This document shows, piece by piece, positions 34,215-41,867 of a DNA stretch of 47,021 nucleotides. The DNA comes from CAYVQU01 sp964453155 (GTDB taxonomy: Bacteria; Chloroflexota; Anaerolineae; Anaerolineales; UBA11858), in NCBI GenBank assembly GCA_964453155.1, contig CAYVQU010000016.1, positions 1 to 47,021 on the forward strand, given 5' to 3'. Position 1 is the stretch's first letter. Every line of letters starts with the position of its first letter. A model generated the notes under the pieces. The model was not told the DNA's origin. It was given only the letters and a program-made list of their open reading frames with translations, and made no database searches. Made by a program: the position numbers and the translations under genes.

Positions 34215-36014
34215 CTACTCTTCGTAGGGGACTTCGACGACCATTTCAGCAACTTCGGCAAATAGGGCATCCATATCGCTCAAAACGACATCGATAATCT
34301 CATCCAAAGGGATCAATCTTTTCTGAGATTTATCCTGATCTCGCCGTTTGATCTCGACCATTCCGTTTTTCAGGTTGCGATCCCCAACCGTGACGCGAAT
34401 CGGCAACCCGATGAGATCGGCATCGTTGAACTTGACCCCAGGGCTGTCGGCGCGATCATCGAATAGGACTTCCACCCCCTGGGCCATCAGGTCTTCATAT
34501 AATTTTGTCGCCGTTGCCGCGACCCGCCCTTCATCTTTCTTTCCAGGCAGCATCGTCAGGTGAACGTGATAGGGCGCGACTGTGATCGGCCAAATCAAGC
34601 CCCAATTATCATTATGTTCTTCAGCGACAGAGGCCAACAAACGGCCGCTGCCAATTCCATAGGAACCCATGATGATCGGTTTATCTTTGCCATCTTTATC
34701 CTGAAAGGTGCAGCCCAGCGAGTCAGAGTAACGGGTGCCCAATTTGAAGATGTTGCCAACTTCCACCCCGCGTACAGTCCGCAAGCGCGCGCCGCAGGAG
34801 GGGCAGCCATCGCCATCTTGCGCCGCGGTGATATCGGCGACGATATCGGCCTTATAATCGCGACCGTAGTTGGTGTTGAGCAGGTGATAACCATCAGCGT
34901 TGGCCCCGGCGACCAAATTGGTGGACTCGGGAATTAAATCATCAACGACGGTGATGACTTCCATATAATCATTCTTCTCGGGCAGGCCAATGGGCGAGGC
35001 ATAGCCCGGGACGGCCCCGATGGCCTCGATCTCATCTTCCTGCGCTGGGCGGATTTCGCTGGCTGTGAGGGCATTGACGAGTTTGGTCTCATTGAGTTCC
35101 ATATCACCGCGGGTGATGGCGAAGACGAATTTCTCAACCGCTTGGGTTTCTCCAGGGATTGTAGCGATCATGAAGACGGCTTTAGCAGTTTTTGCTTCGG
35201 GGATATTCAGGAAAGCGGCCAGATCTGCGATGGTTTTGGTTTCTGGCGTGGCGACTTTTTCGATTTCCAATGAATTTTCGTTCGGGAGAGCCGATTTTTG
35301 GAACAATGCAATCTGCCGATTAGCCGAGTAATTGCATTCGTCACAGACGACCAACGTATCCTCCCCAAATTCGGTCAAATACATGTACTCATGGGCCAGT
35401 TTACCGCCCATCATCCCGGTATCGGATTTGACCGCGATCACCGGAATCCCGCAACGATGGAAAATGTTGAAATAAGCCTGATAATGGTTGCGATACTGCT
35501 TGTCAAGTCCAGCGTAGTCAGCATCCAGGGTATAGGAGTCTTTCATTGTAAACTCCCGCACCCGGATCAAGCCTGCCCGCGGCCGAGGGTCATCGCGCCA
35601 TTTGGTCTGGATGTGATAGATCATCACCGGCAGTTGACGGTAGGATTGAATCTCATTCCGGGCCAGGTCGGCCACGACCTCTTCATGCGTCATCGCCAGA
35701 ACCATGTCACGCTCGTTTTTATCTTTGAAACGGCCCATCTCGGAGCCAATCTGATACCACCGCCCAGTTTCCTGCCAGATTTCGGCGGGATGGACAACGG
35801 GCATCGTCATTTCTTGGCCATCAATGGCGTCCATCTCCTGGCGGATTATGTTTTCAACTTTTGTCAGGGCGCGTTTAGCCAGCGGCATCGCGGTGTAAAT
35901 CCCCGCGGCCAACTGCCGGATAAACCCGGCCCGCACCAACAATTGATGGCTGGGCATCTCGGCATCTGCGGGGGCTTCACGCAGGGTTTGAGAGAATAGG
36001 CGGGACATTTTCAT
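34215..36014 (-). CDS. proS: Prolyl-tRNA synthetase, bacterial type (with INS domain)
   Basis: Class II synthetase of about 599 residues. Motif 1 region (SRLFSQTLREAPADAE, LLVRAGFIRQLAAGIY), motif 2 (PRAGLIRVREFTMKDSYTLDAD) and motif 3 (MGSYGIGSGRLLASV) are intact. The insertion domain (about residues 215-375, with NIPEAKTAKAVF carrying the conserved editing Lys) is present, so it should clear Ala-tRNA-Pro. I start at MKMSRLF (36014), seven bases after GGAG. A second prolyl-tRNA synthetase of another type is the next gene upstream. Confidence 0.95.
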   Translation of the reverse strand: MKMSRLFSQTLREAPADAEMPSHQLLVRAGFIRQLAAGIYTAMPLAKRALTKVENIIRQEMDAIDGQEMTMPVVHPAEIWQETGRWYQIGSEMGRFKDKNERDMVLAMTHEEVVADLARNEIQSYRQLPVMIYHIQTKWRDDPRPRAGLIRVREFTMKDSYTLDADYAGLDKQYRNHYQAYFNIFHRCGIPVIAVKSDTGMMGGKLAHEYMYLTEFGEDTLVVCDECNYSANRQIALFQKSALPNENSLEIEKVATPETKTIADLAAFLNIPEAKTAKAVFMIATIPGETQAVEKFVFAITRGDMELNETKLVNALTASEIRPAQEDEIEAIGAVPGYASPIGLPEKNDYMEVITVVDDLIPESTNLVAGANADGYHLLNTNYGRDYKADIVADITAAQDGDGCPSCGARLRTVRGVEVGNIFKLGTRYSDSLGCTFQDKDGKDKPIIMGSYGIGSGRLLASVAEEHNDNWGLIWPITVAPYHVHLTMLPGKKDEGRVAATATKLYEDLMAQGVEVLFDDRADSPGVKFNDADLIGLPIRVTVGDRNLKNGMVEIKRRDQDKSQKRLIPLDEIIDVVLSDMDALFAEVAEMVVEVPYEE

Positions 36015-36046
36015 TGGAAATCTCCGATTTAGGGGGAAAGGGTTAA

Positions 36047-36110
36047 GGGACAAGGAATAGGGAAGGGTTGACTGCCAGGAGTTTTTTCCCTAACCCTTAC
36101 CCCTTGTCCC
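36047..36110. repeat. Inverted repeat between the two proS genes
   Basis: GGGACAAGG (36047-36055) pairs with CCTTGTCCC (36102-36110), and AAGGGTT (36063-36069) pairs with AACCCTT (36092-36098). The composition (CCCTAACCCTTACCCC) resembles the tandem repeat at 41006-41049. It forms a hairpin in the transcript between the two synthetase genes. Confidence 0.7.
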
Positions 36111-36117
36111 CTAGACT

Positions 36118-37557
36118 TTAGTATGCTCTTGAGAAATAGGTTTTCTTTTCAGCCTTGGCACCACACACCACACACTCACCCTCCCCCTCGGGTTGATCCA
36201 GGGGGATGCAGCGGCTGGTGGCTTTGGTGTCTTCCTTGATCTTGGCTTCGCAGTCGGCGCTGCCGCACCACCAGGCGAAGGCCCAACCAGTTTTGACGGC
36301 CTCTTGCAGGGCGTCGTAATCCTCGACGACATGGATGTTGGCATCGCGGAAATCGGTGGCTTTTTGGAGCAGGGCGGCCTGAACGGTGGTCAGCATTTCT
36401 TGGACCGTCGCGGCCAGATTCTCCTGCGGGACGAAGGATTTGCCATCTCGGCCGGGGATATCCCGCCGAGCCAGGGCCACGGTCCCTTTGGCGATATCGC
36501 GGGGGCCGACTTCGACTCGTAGTGGGACGCCGCGCATTTCCCAGTCGTTGTATTTGAAGCCAGGGGTAACTTCGTCGCGGTCGTCGTATTTGACGCGAAT
36601 GCCCGCGGCGACCAGTTCATCCCGAATTTGTTCCGCAACCGGTAAAACCTGCTCTTTTTCTTTGTCTTTGCGGTAAATGGGCACCAACACAACTTGGAAG
36701 GGCGCGATCTTCGGCGGGAGTACCAAACCCTTGTCATCGCCATGGACCATGATGACGGCCCCGACCATTCGGGTGGAGAGACCCCAGGAGGTGGTGTGAC
36801 AATATTGCAGGGTGTTATTTTTATCAAGATATTGAATATCGAAAGCTTTAGCGAAATTTTCACCGAAGAAATGTGACGTCCCCGATTGCAGGGCGCGTTT
36901 GTCGCCCATCATGGCCTCGATACTGGCCGACATCTGGGCCCCAGCAAATTTTTCACTGTCCGATTTGATCCCCTTGATCACCGGGATGGCGCAGTCGGTA
37001 ATGGCGAAGTCAGCGTAAACATCCAGCATTTGGTAAGTTTCTTCCAGGGCTTCTTCAGCGGTGGCGTGGGCGGTGTGACCCTCTTGCCAATAAAATTCGG
37101 CCGTCCGCAAGAAAAGTTTGGTTCGCAGCTCCCAACGGAGCACCGAACCCCATTGGTTGATCAGCACCGGCAAATCCCGGTACGATTGGATCCACTTGGC
37201 ATACATATACCCGATAATCGTCTCGGATGTCGGGCGTACGGCCAGCGGTTCTTCGAGTTTTTCGCCGCCACCATGAGTTACGATGGCCAATTCAGGCGAG
37301 AACCCTTCAACATGGTCGGCTTCTTTCTCGAAGAAGGACATAGGGATCAGCATCGGGAACGCGGCATTAACATGCCCGGTTTCCTTGAAGCGACGATCCA
37401 AACCAGATTGCATGTTCTCCCACAAAGTCCAGCCGTAAGGGCGCACGACCATACAGCCACGCACCGGGGCGTAATCGGCCAGTTCAGCTTTTTGGACCAA
37501 TTGGTTATACCAATCGGCGAAACTCTCAGATTGTGAAGGAAGGGTGTCTTTGCTCAT
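36118..37557 (-). CDS. proS: Prolyl-tRNA synthetase, archaeal/eukaryotic type
   Basis: A 479-residue synthetase without the INS domain. Class II motifs are visible (VRGCMVVRPYGWTLWENMQ, RWELRTKLFLRTAEFYWQEGHTAHA, CHTTSWGLSTRMVGA). The C-terminal zinc-binding domain (about 405-479) has CGSADCE and CVVCGAKAE cysteines, and the chain ends in Tyr, as usual for this type. It lies directly upstream of the bacterial-type enzyme. Its leader has a terminator and a proline mini-ORF. Confidence 0.95.
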   Translation of the reverse strand: MSKDTLPSQSESFADWYNQLVQKAELADYAPVRGCMVVRPYGWTLWENMQSGLDRRFKETGHVNAAFPMLIPMSFFEKEADHVEGFSPELAIVTHGGGEKLEEPLAVRPTSETIIGYMYAKWIQSYRDLPVLINQWGSVLRWELRTKLFLRTAEFYWQEGHTAHATAEEALEETYQMLDVYADFAITDCAIPVIKGIKSDSEKFAGAQMSASIEAMMGDKRALQSGTSHFFGENFAKAFDIQYLDKNNTLQYCHTTSWGLSTRMVGAVIMVHGDDKGLVLPPKIAPFQVVLVPIYRKDKEKEQVLPVAEQIRDELVAAGIRVKYDDRDEVTPGFKYNDWEMRGVPLRVEVGPRDIAKGTVALARRDIPGRDGKSFVPQENLAATVQEMLTTVQAALLQKATDFRDANIHVVEDYDALQEAVKTGWAFAWWCGSADCEAKIKEDTKATSRCIPLDQPEGEGECVVCGAKAEKKTYFSRAY

Positions 37558-37584
37558 TTTTTCTCCAGGTGACTCATTTACAAC

Positions 37585-37616
37585 AAAAAATCCCTCTGGC
37601 TGACAGTCAGAGGGAT
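37585..37616 (-). terminator. Intrinsic terminator in the proS leader (attenuator candidate)
   Basis: On the minus strand, ATCCCTCTG and CAGAGGGAT form a 9-bp stem that extends by three more pairs to a 3-base loop, followed by six T residues. It lies only about 28 bases before the proS start codon and after a strong promoter, so it must be read through for proS to be expressed. That is the layout of transcription attenuation. Confidence 0.85.
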
Positions 37617-37666
37617 TGTATTCGCGGATATTTTTCCGCCAGGCCCAAAAGACCGCAAGCTGGTGG

Positions 37667-37714
37667 CTAACGGGTGCTAGGGACGGGGCTGGCTGGGAAG
37701 GTTGTGAAAACCAT
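37667..37714 (-). CDS. Putative leader peptide with three prolines
   Basis: An ATG about four bases after the predicted transcription start opens a 15-codon frame, MVFTTFPASPVPSTR, then TAG. Three of its 15 codons are proline (CCA, CCC, CCT). It ends 51 bases before the terminator hairpin. A ribosome stalled at Pro codons could prevent the terminator from forming. There is no Shine-Dalgarno, so it would have to be leaderless; a chance ORF is possible. Confidence 0.45.
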   Translation of the reverse strand: MVFTTFPASPVPSTR

Positions 37715-37724
37715 AACGCTGGTT

Positions 37725-37752
37725 ATCTTACCAAAGGATCACTATCTGTCAA
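37725..37752 (-). promoter_or_regulatory. Sigma-70 promoter for the archaeal-type proS
   Basis: TTGACA (37752-37747) is a consensus -35, followed after 16 bases by TAAGAT (37730-37725). The -35 overlaps the stop codon of larC, so the promoter is embedded in the end of that gene. The predicted start is about 37718. Confidence 0.8.
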
Positions 37753-38927
37753 GATAGGGTCTCAGATTGAGATGCCTGAATTGCAGCCTGATAAACGACT
37801 TGAATGGGAATATTGTTCGAGACGGCAATTTGGCGACAATTTTCATATTCCGGGCTAAATTTGTGAGTGCCATCCCCGAGTTTGGAGACCTTAACCGGGA
37901 CCATCCCATAAGGAGTCTCAGCCTGACGGAATTCCCGGTCAAGCGCGTACCTTTCGACGGACTTTTGACGGACTCCGAGGGTGGTCGTCTCTCTAAATAA
38001 GATGGCGCGTAGCTTTTCGGCCTCGCCCGGTTTAGCCAACACTTGCAAGAGGGTAGCCGGGCGATTTTTCTTCATCTGGATGGGGGTGAAAAAAACATCC
38101 AGCGCGCCGGCAGCGAAAAGTTGTTCCATTACATGTTCATAGAATTCGGGGTTGAGATCGTCGATATTCGTCTCCAACATCACCAATGTGCTGAAATTTG
38201 CCGTTTTAGGATCAGTTTGCTCGCCGATAAGCACTCGCAATAAATTGGGGATCGGTAAATCTCGGCCTCCCGCGCCGTACCCGAGAGTATCCAATCGCAT
38301 CGCTGGAATCGGGCCGAAAGAATCAGCCAGGGATGTTAGCAAAACCGCCCCAGTGGGTGTGACTGTTTCTTTTTCAATCGGGCTGCCCACAATCGGGGCA
38401 TTTTTGAGCAAGGCAATCGTCGCGGGTGCTGGGAGAGGGATTTGTCCATGCGCACCTTTTACGAATCCGCGCCCCAATGGAATTGGGGATACGACTACTC
38501 TTTTGATTCCCAATATTTCCAACCCCACTAATACTCCAACGACATCCACGATCGTATCAACCCCACCTAACTCGTGGAGATGAACTTCGTCCAGCGAGGT
38601 GCCGTGAATCCCAGCCTCCACCCCACCTAAACGGCGAAACAATGCAATCGATTTCTCCTGAATGTGAGCAGGTAGATCACAGTTCGTGATGATGGCTTCA
38701 ATATCCGGCAGATGTCGGGCTGGGACATCATCTTTAACGAGCACATCCACTTTGGTAGCGCTGAATCCGTTTTTATCGACTTTTTTCACTGCCAATTCAA
38801 AATCGTCGATTTTCAACTTGGCGAGTTTTGAGCATAATTCATCTGCTGATAGCCCCGCGTCGATCAGGGCACCCAAAATCATGTCGCCAGAGGCCCCGGC
38901 AATTAAGTCAAAATAGAGTGTTTTCAT
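37749..38927 (-). CDS. larC: Nickel-pincer nucleotide cofactor biosynthesis protein LarC
   Basis: LarC inserts nickel to complete the NPN cofactor, consuming CTP. The start MKTLYFDLIAGASGDMILGALIDAG (38927) is the typical N-terminus; a reading from 39011 adds unconserved residues. The 392-residue frame is intact, with HLHELGGVDTIVDVVG (metal-binding His and Asp) and the ETNIDDLNPEFYEHVMEQLFAAGALDVF C-terminal domain. In some lactobacilli larC is expressed by a frameshift; here it is one frame. The nearby larB and larE complete the pathway. Confidence 0.94.
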   Translation of the reverse strand: MKTLYFDLIAGASGDMILGALIDAGLSADELCSKLAKLKIDDFELAVKKVDKNGFSATKVDVLVKDDVPARHLPDIEAIITNCDLPAHIQEKSIALFRRLGGVEAGIHGTSLDEVHLHELGGVDTIVDVVGVLVGLEILGIKRVVVSPIPLGRGFVKGAHGQIPLPAPATIALLKNAPIVGSPIEKETVTPTGAVLLTSLADSFGPIPAMRLDTLGYGAGGRDLPIPNLLRVLIGEQTDPKTANFSTLVMLETNIDDLNPEFYEHVMEQLFAAGALDVFFTPIQMKKNRPATLLQVLAKPGEAEKLRAILFRETTTLGVRQKSVERYALDREFRQAETPYGMVPVKVSKLGDGTHKFSPEYENCRQIAVSNNIPIQVVYQAAIQASQSETLS

Positions 38928-38945
38928 AGTCCCGAAGTATAACAA

Positions 38946-38974
38946 AAGACCCGATTTTGAGATAACCGGGTCTT
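38946..38974. terminator. Hairpin upstream of larC
   Basis: AAGACCCG (38946-38953) pairs with CGGGTCTT (38967-38974). On the minus strand it is followed by TTTTG and so could end the transcript of the membrane-protein gene. A TATACT hexamer on the minus strand follows at once and may be part of a larC promoter. Confidence 0.55.
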
Positions 38975-38994
38975 GAGTATTAATTATTATGCTA

Positions 38995-39040
38995 ACCGCT
39001 AATCTCGCCAATATTCACGAATGGAAACAAAATTAGCGGT
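38995..39040. repeat. ATTAGCG-type inverted repeat
   Basis: ACCGCTAAT (38995-39003) is exactly inverted at 39032-39040, and further GATTAGCG and TTCGCGG words follow up to about 39060. Similar words recur in dispersed repeats of many genomes. It lies between larC and the membrane-protein gene. Confidence 0.65.
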
Positions 39041-39070
39041 GATTAGCGTAATTCGCGGTTTGAATTCGTA

Positions 39071-39967
39071 TTATCCTGCGGTACCGTGTCCTTTGCCGGT
39101 GGTGTAATCATACTCCGAACCAAAGATACTATGGGGAATGAAATAAACCAGCAAAGTTACAAACCCAGCCAGGAATACGGATTTCCGATCACGCAATGTT
39201 CCGCGGTTCAGGTAGGCGGCCCAAACCCAGAAGCCCAACTCCAGCAGTACTTTGTTATCCGTCCAGTCATATCCAAAGGGGATGCCTGACCACCAGACCC
39301 CAAAGGCGTACCATTGCACCAACGGTCCCAAGATGAAAGCCCCAATGATCAGGGTAATAATCGTGGCGTTGATCATCCACTTGTAATTGCCATCGATTAT
39401 AGCTTCTAGTGTGGTGCGAATGGCCATCGTCATCGAAGCAAAAATGGCCAAAATGTGCAGAAGCAGGGTGACCATGGGGACGCTATCCTTGTAACGAGCG
39501 TAGATGGCCTTGTCGCCAGTCACGGAAATGGGATCACCGGAACCATCATCCACAAAAACGAAAAACTCATATTTCCCGGCCCGTTCTGGCAGATAGGGGA
39601 GTTCAGCCCCGAAGCCTTCGACGGTTTCGGTCTCACCTCGGCGGGAGAATTCAAATGTCCCGGCCTCCAACGGCATAGTGGACCACTCATCGTTGGATTT
39701 GTAACGTTTGTATTGAACATGGCCTTCAATCCCCTCAGGAACGGGATCGAGGAACATGATCTTTAGATTGGTGCCAATGGTTTCACTGCGCAGGATTTTA
39801 TATTGCACAATTCCCACATTGGTATCTAACCTGCCTTCGAGGGGATAAGTTGGCCCCGTTTTATCCTGATACATAAAACAACCAATGGTGATGATGCCAG
39901 CCAAAATCCAGAGTAACACACTGGTCAGCTTCGGTTTTTGGGCAGCAAAAGATTTTAGTTTTGACAT
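39071..39967 (-). CDS. Multi-pass membrane protein with extracytoplasmic domain, function unknown
   Basis: I do not recognise this 298-residue protein. One membrane segment (about 16-34) precedes a beta-rich outside domain (about 40-165: VQYKRYKSNDEWSTMPLEAGTFEF, YFFVFVDDG-like strands). Then four segments follow (about 168-190, 203-225, 243-262, 270-287) with a short tail ending GKGHGTAG. TAGGAG precedes the ATG. It lies among lar genes, but there is nothing that makes it a nickel transporter. Confidence 0.75.
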   Translation of the reverse strand: MSKLKSFAAQKPKLTSVLLWILAGIITIGCFMYQDKTGPTYPLEGRLDTNVGIVQYKILRSETIGTNLKIMFLDPVPEGIEGHVQYKRYKSNDEWSTMPLEAGTFEFSRRGETETVEGFGAELPYLPERAGKYEFFVFVDDGSGDPISVTGDKAIYARYKDSVPMVTLLLHILAIFASMTMAIRTTLEAIIDGNYKWMINATIITLIIGAFILGPLVQWYAFGVWWSGIPFGYDWTDNKVLLELGFWVWAAYLNRGTLRDRKSVFLAGFVTLLVYFIPHSIFGSEYDYTTGKGHGTAG

Positions 39968-40102
39968 TTACGACTCCTATTACGATAGATTTGTCGTAAT
40001 TTTAGTGTCTAAACTAAGATATCAAAATGGAGGTTTACTAGGGTTTGGTTTAAGGATTGCTGAGAAAGAGATAGATATTCGAGACTGAAATGAAGATAAG
40101 AG

Positions 40103-40995
40103 TTACTCAAAATCTTCCAAGACAGCCGCGAGCATGTGCTGGGCGTAAGCCACGCCGACTGGATTGGTATTCAGATAATAGGGGATGAAAATAACAGCCT
40201 GCGATAGGGCCTGTCCGCGCCCCCGCATCCAGGTGGCTTCATCAACTTTGAGCGTAGCTCGAAAAACTTCCCGACTCTCTCCAGTGAACAAACTCCAGGC
40301 GATCATCAAATCTGGGGCCGGATCACCGATTCCCAGTCCGCTGAAATCGATCACCGCCCGCAGCTGGCCCTGATAAAAAATTAAATTGCCCGTTAGTAGA
40401 TCGCCGTGAAACCAGACGGGCTCTTGATCCCATTCGGGGGTTTCGAGAGCAGCTTCCCAAACGGCAATGGCCTTTTCGGTATCGATCAGGCCCTCCATTT
40501 CAGCGATGGCCTTCCGAGTGGTAGCATCCCGATATTTGAGTGGCACACCCCGGAGTTTGTTTTTTAGAGCTGGGGGTCCATCAGTAGTATCAATTTGCTG
40601 TAAGGCTTTGAGAAATTGGGCGATCTCCATCGCGGCCTGACAAGGATCAGTAATTTGATCCAAGGAAACATTCTGACCATCGATCCATTTGTAGATTGCC
40701 ACTCCCAAGGATAGCCAGCATCCGGTTGGCCGATGGCGATTTGTTTGGGAATTTCCAGCGGGAGCTGCGGTCTGAGTTTTGGCAGCCAGCAGCGCTCTTT
40801 CGCAATTTGATCGATGGCCCAATAAATACGCGGCAGCCGAACCACCAAATCTGGGCCGAATCGATACAGTGCATTATCTGTCCCCGCGGAGGGTACCGGC
40901 TGGATAGGGAGATCGGCCCAATGTGGAAACTGCCCTGTGAGCAAGTTCTGTACGAGAGTAACATCCGTCATGACTTCATCAGCATGCATTTTCAT
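40103..40995 (-). pseudogene. Aminoglycoside phosphotransferase-like gene, frameshifted
   Basis: The N-terminal part reads in one frame (LVQNLLTGQFPHWADLPIQPV, TDNALYRFGPDLVVRLPR) to about 40705. The rest is in another frame (AIYKWIDGQNVSLDQI, WFHGDLLTGNLIF with the catalytic HxD, VIDFSGLGIGDPAPDLM). Restoring one G in GAGTGGCAATC gives the family-like YPWEWAIYKWIDG across the joint, for 298 residues. So the gene has a one-base loss, real or a sequencing error. Such APH-like kinases often act on small molecules other than drugs. Confidence 0.88.
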
Positions 40996-41005
40996 ATCAC
41001 TTGCT

Positions 41006-41049
41006 CCCTAACCCCTAATTCCCCTTCCCCTAACCCCTAATTCCCCTTC
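41006..41049. repeat. Tandem 22-mer repeat between APH and larB
   Basis: Two exact copies of a 22-base unit (CCCTAACCCCTAATTCCC then CTTC) followed by a shorter CCCTTACCCC tail. It lies three bases from the larB stop codon. Confidence 0.85.
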
Positions 41050-41052
41050 CCC

Positions 41053-41826
41053 TTACCCCTTGTTTTCCAATCTCCGCAAAATCTGATGGGCGTACACTCC
41101 CGCCCCAAACCCATTATCGATATTGACCACTGCCACTCCAGTTGCACAAGAATTGAGCATCGAGAGCAAGGCCGCCAGACCGCCAAAATTGGCGCCGTAG
41201 CCAATTGAAGTCGGTACCCCAACGACCAGACAAGAAACCAATCCGCCAACCACGCTGGTAAGGGCGCCCTCCATACCGGCCACGCTGACGACTACGTCAG
41301 CGCCAAAGAGCAATTCGCGGCGGTCGAGGAGACGGTGGATGCCAGCGACTCCAACGTCGTAAGCCCGTTCTACTCGCGAGCCGAAAAATTCAATCGTTTG
41401 CGCGGCTTCTTCGGCAACCGGGAGGTCGGAGGTTCCTCCAGTAACGACAGCCGCGTAAGGAGTATCGGTACTGTTAGTTGGCAATTCTCCGCGAGACAGA
41501 GTCACTAACCTGGACGCCGGATCATATTTGGCTGCAGGGAGTTGAGCCAGCACGTAATCAGCTGTAATTTGGTTAGCACGGGTCCCCATCACCTTGTCAT
41601 GATATTCCCACAACCGCCCCATAATTTTGGCGACCTGTTCCGGGGTTTTACCCTCGCAGAATACCACTTCGGGCATCCCCTGGCGCAAGGCCCGGTGCAT
41701 ATCCAGCCGGGCGTAACCTTCGAGATCATCAAAGGGTAGATTTTTTAGTTGTTCAAGAGCCTGTTCAACTTCGGTTTCCCCCGTTTGAACGGATTTTAAT
41801 AAATTTTCGATTTTGTTCGTGTCCAT
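41053..41826 (-). CDS. larB: Nickel-pincer nucleotide cofactor biosynthesis protein LarB
   Basis: LarB carboxylates and hydrolyses nicotinic acid adenine dinucleotide, the first step to the NPN cofactor. The 257-residue protein has an N-terminal segment (VVFCEGKTPEQVAKIMGRL) and a PurE-like domain (AVVTGGTSDLPVAEEAAQTIEFFG, SVAGMEGALTSVVGGLV, NIDNGFGAGVYAH). Upstream is larE, separated by a perfect palindrome. Confidence 0.95.
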   Translation of the reverse strand: MDTNKIENLLKSVQTGETEVEQALEQLKNLPFDDLEGYARLDMHRALRQGMPEVVFCEGKTPEQVAKIMGRLWEYHDKVMGTRANQITADYVLAQLPAAKYDPASRLVTLSRGELPTNSTDTPYAAVVTGGTSDLPVAEEAAQTIEFFGSRVERAYDVGVAGIHRLLDRRELLFGADVVVSVAGMEGALTSVVGGLVSCLVVGVPTSIGYGANFGGLAALLSMLNSCATGVAVVNIDNGFGAGVYAHQILRRLENKG

Positions 41827-41836
41827 AATTGTATGG

Positions 41837-41864
41837 GTAGGGGCGCAGCATGCTGCGCCCCTAC
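41837..41864. repeat. 28-bp perfect palindrome between larE and larB
   Basis: GTAGGGGCGCAGCA is followed directly by its own reverse complement with no loop. It resembles the GTAGGGGCG...CGCCCCTAC palindromes dispersed in several bacterial genomes. It sits in the 41-bp larE-larB spacer, and would form a hairpin in the mRNA. Confidence 0.93.
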
Positions 41865-41867
41865 GGG

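Noticed and set aside
37585..37752. T-box riboswitch before the archaeal-type proS
   Set aside because: The leader is only about 160 bases and lacks the GGGTGGNACCGCG box and a stem I with a specifier loop. CCGCGAATA before the terminator is a partial resemblance only.
38928..39011. N-terminal extension of larC
   Set aside because: MKTLYFDLIAGASGDM is the normal LarC start; the upstream in-frame residues cross a hairpin and have no family match.
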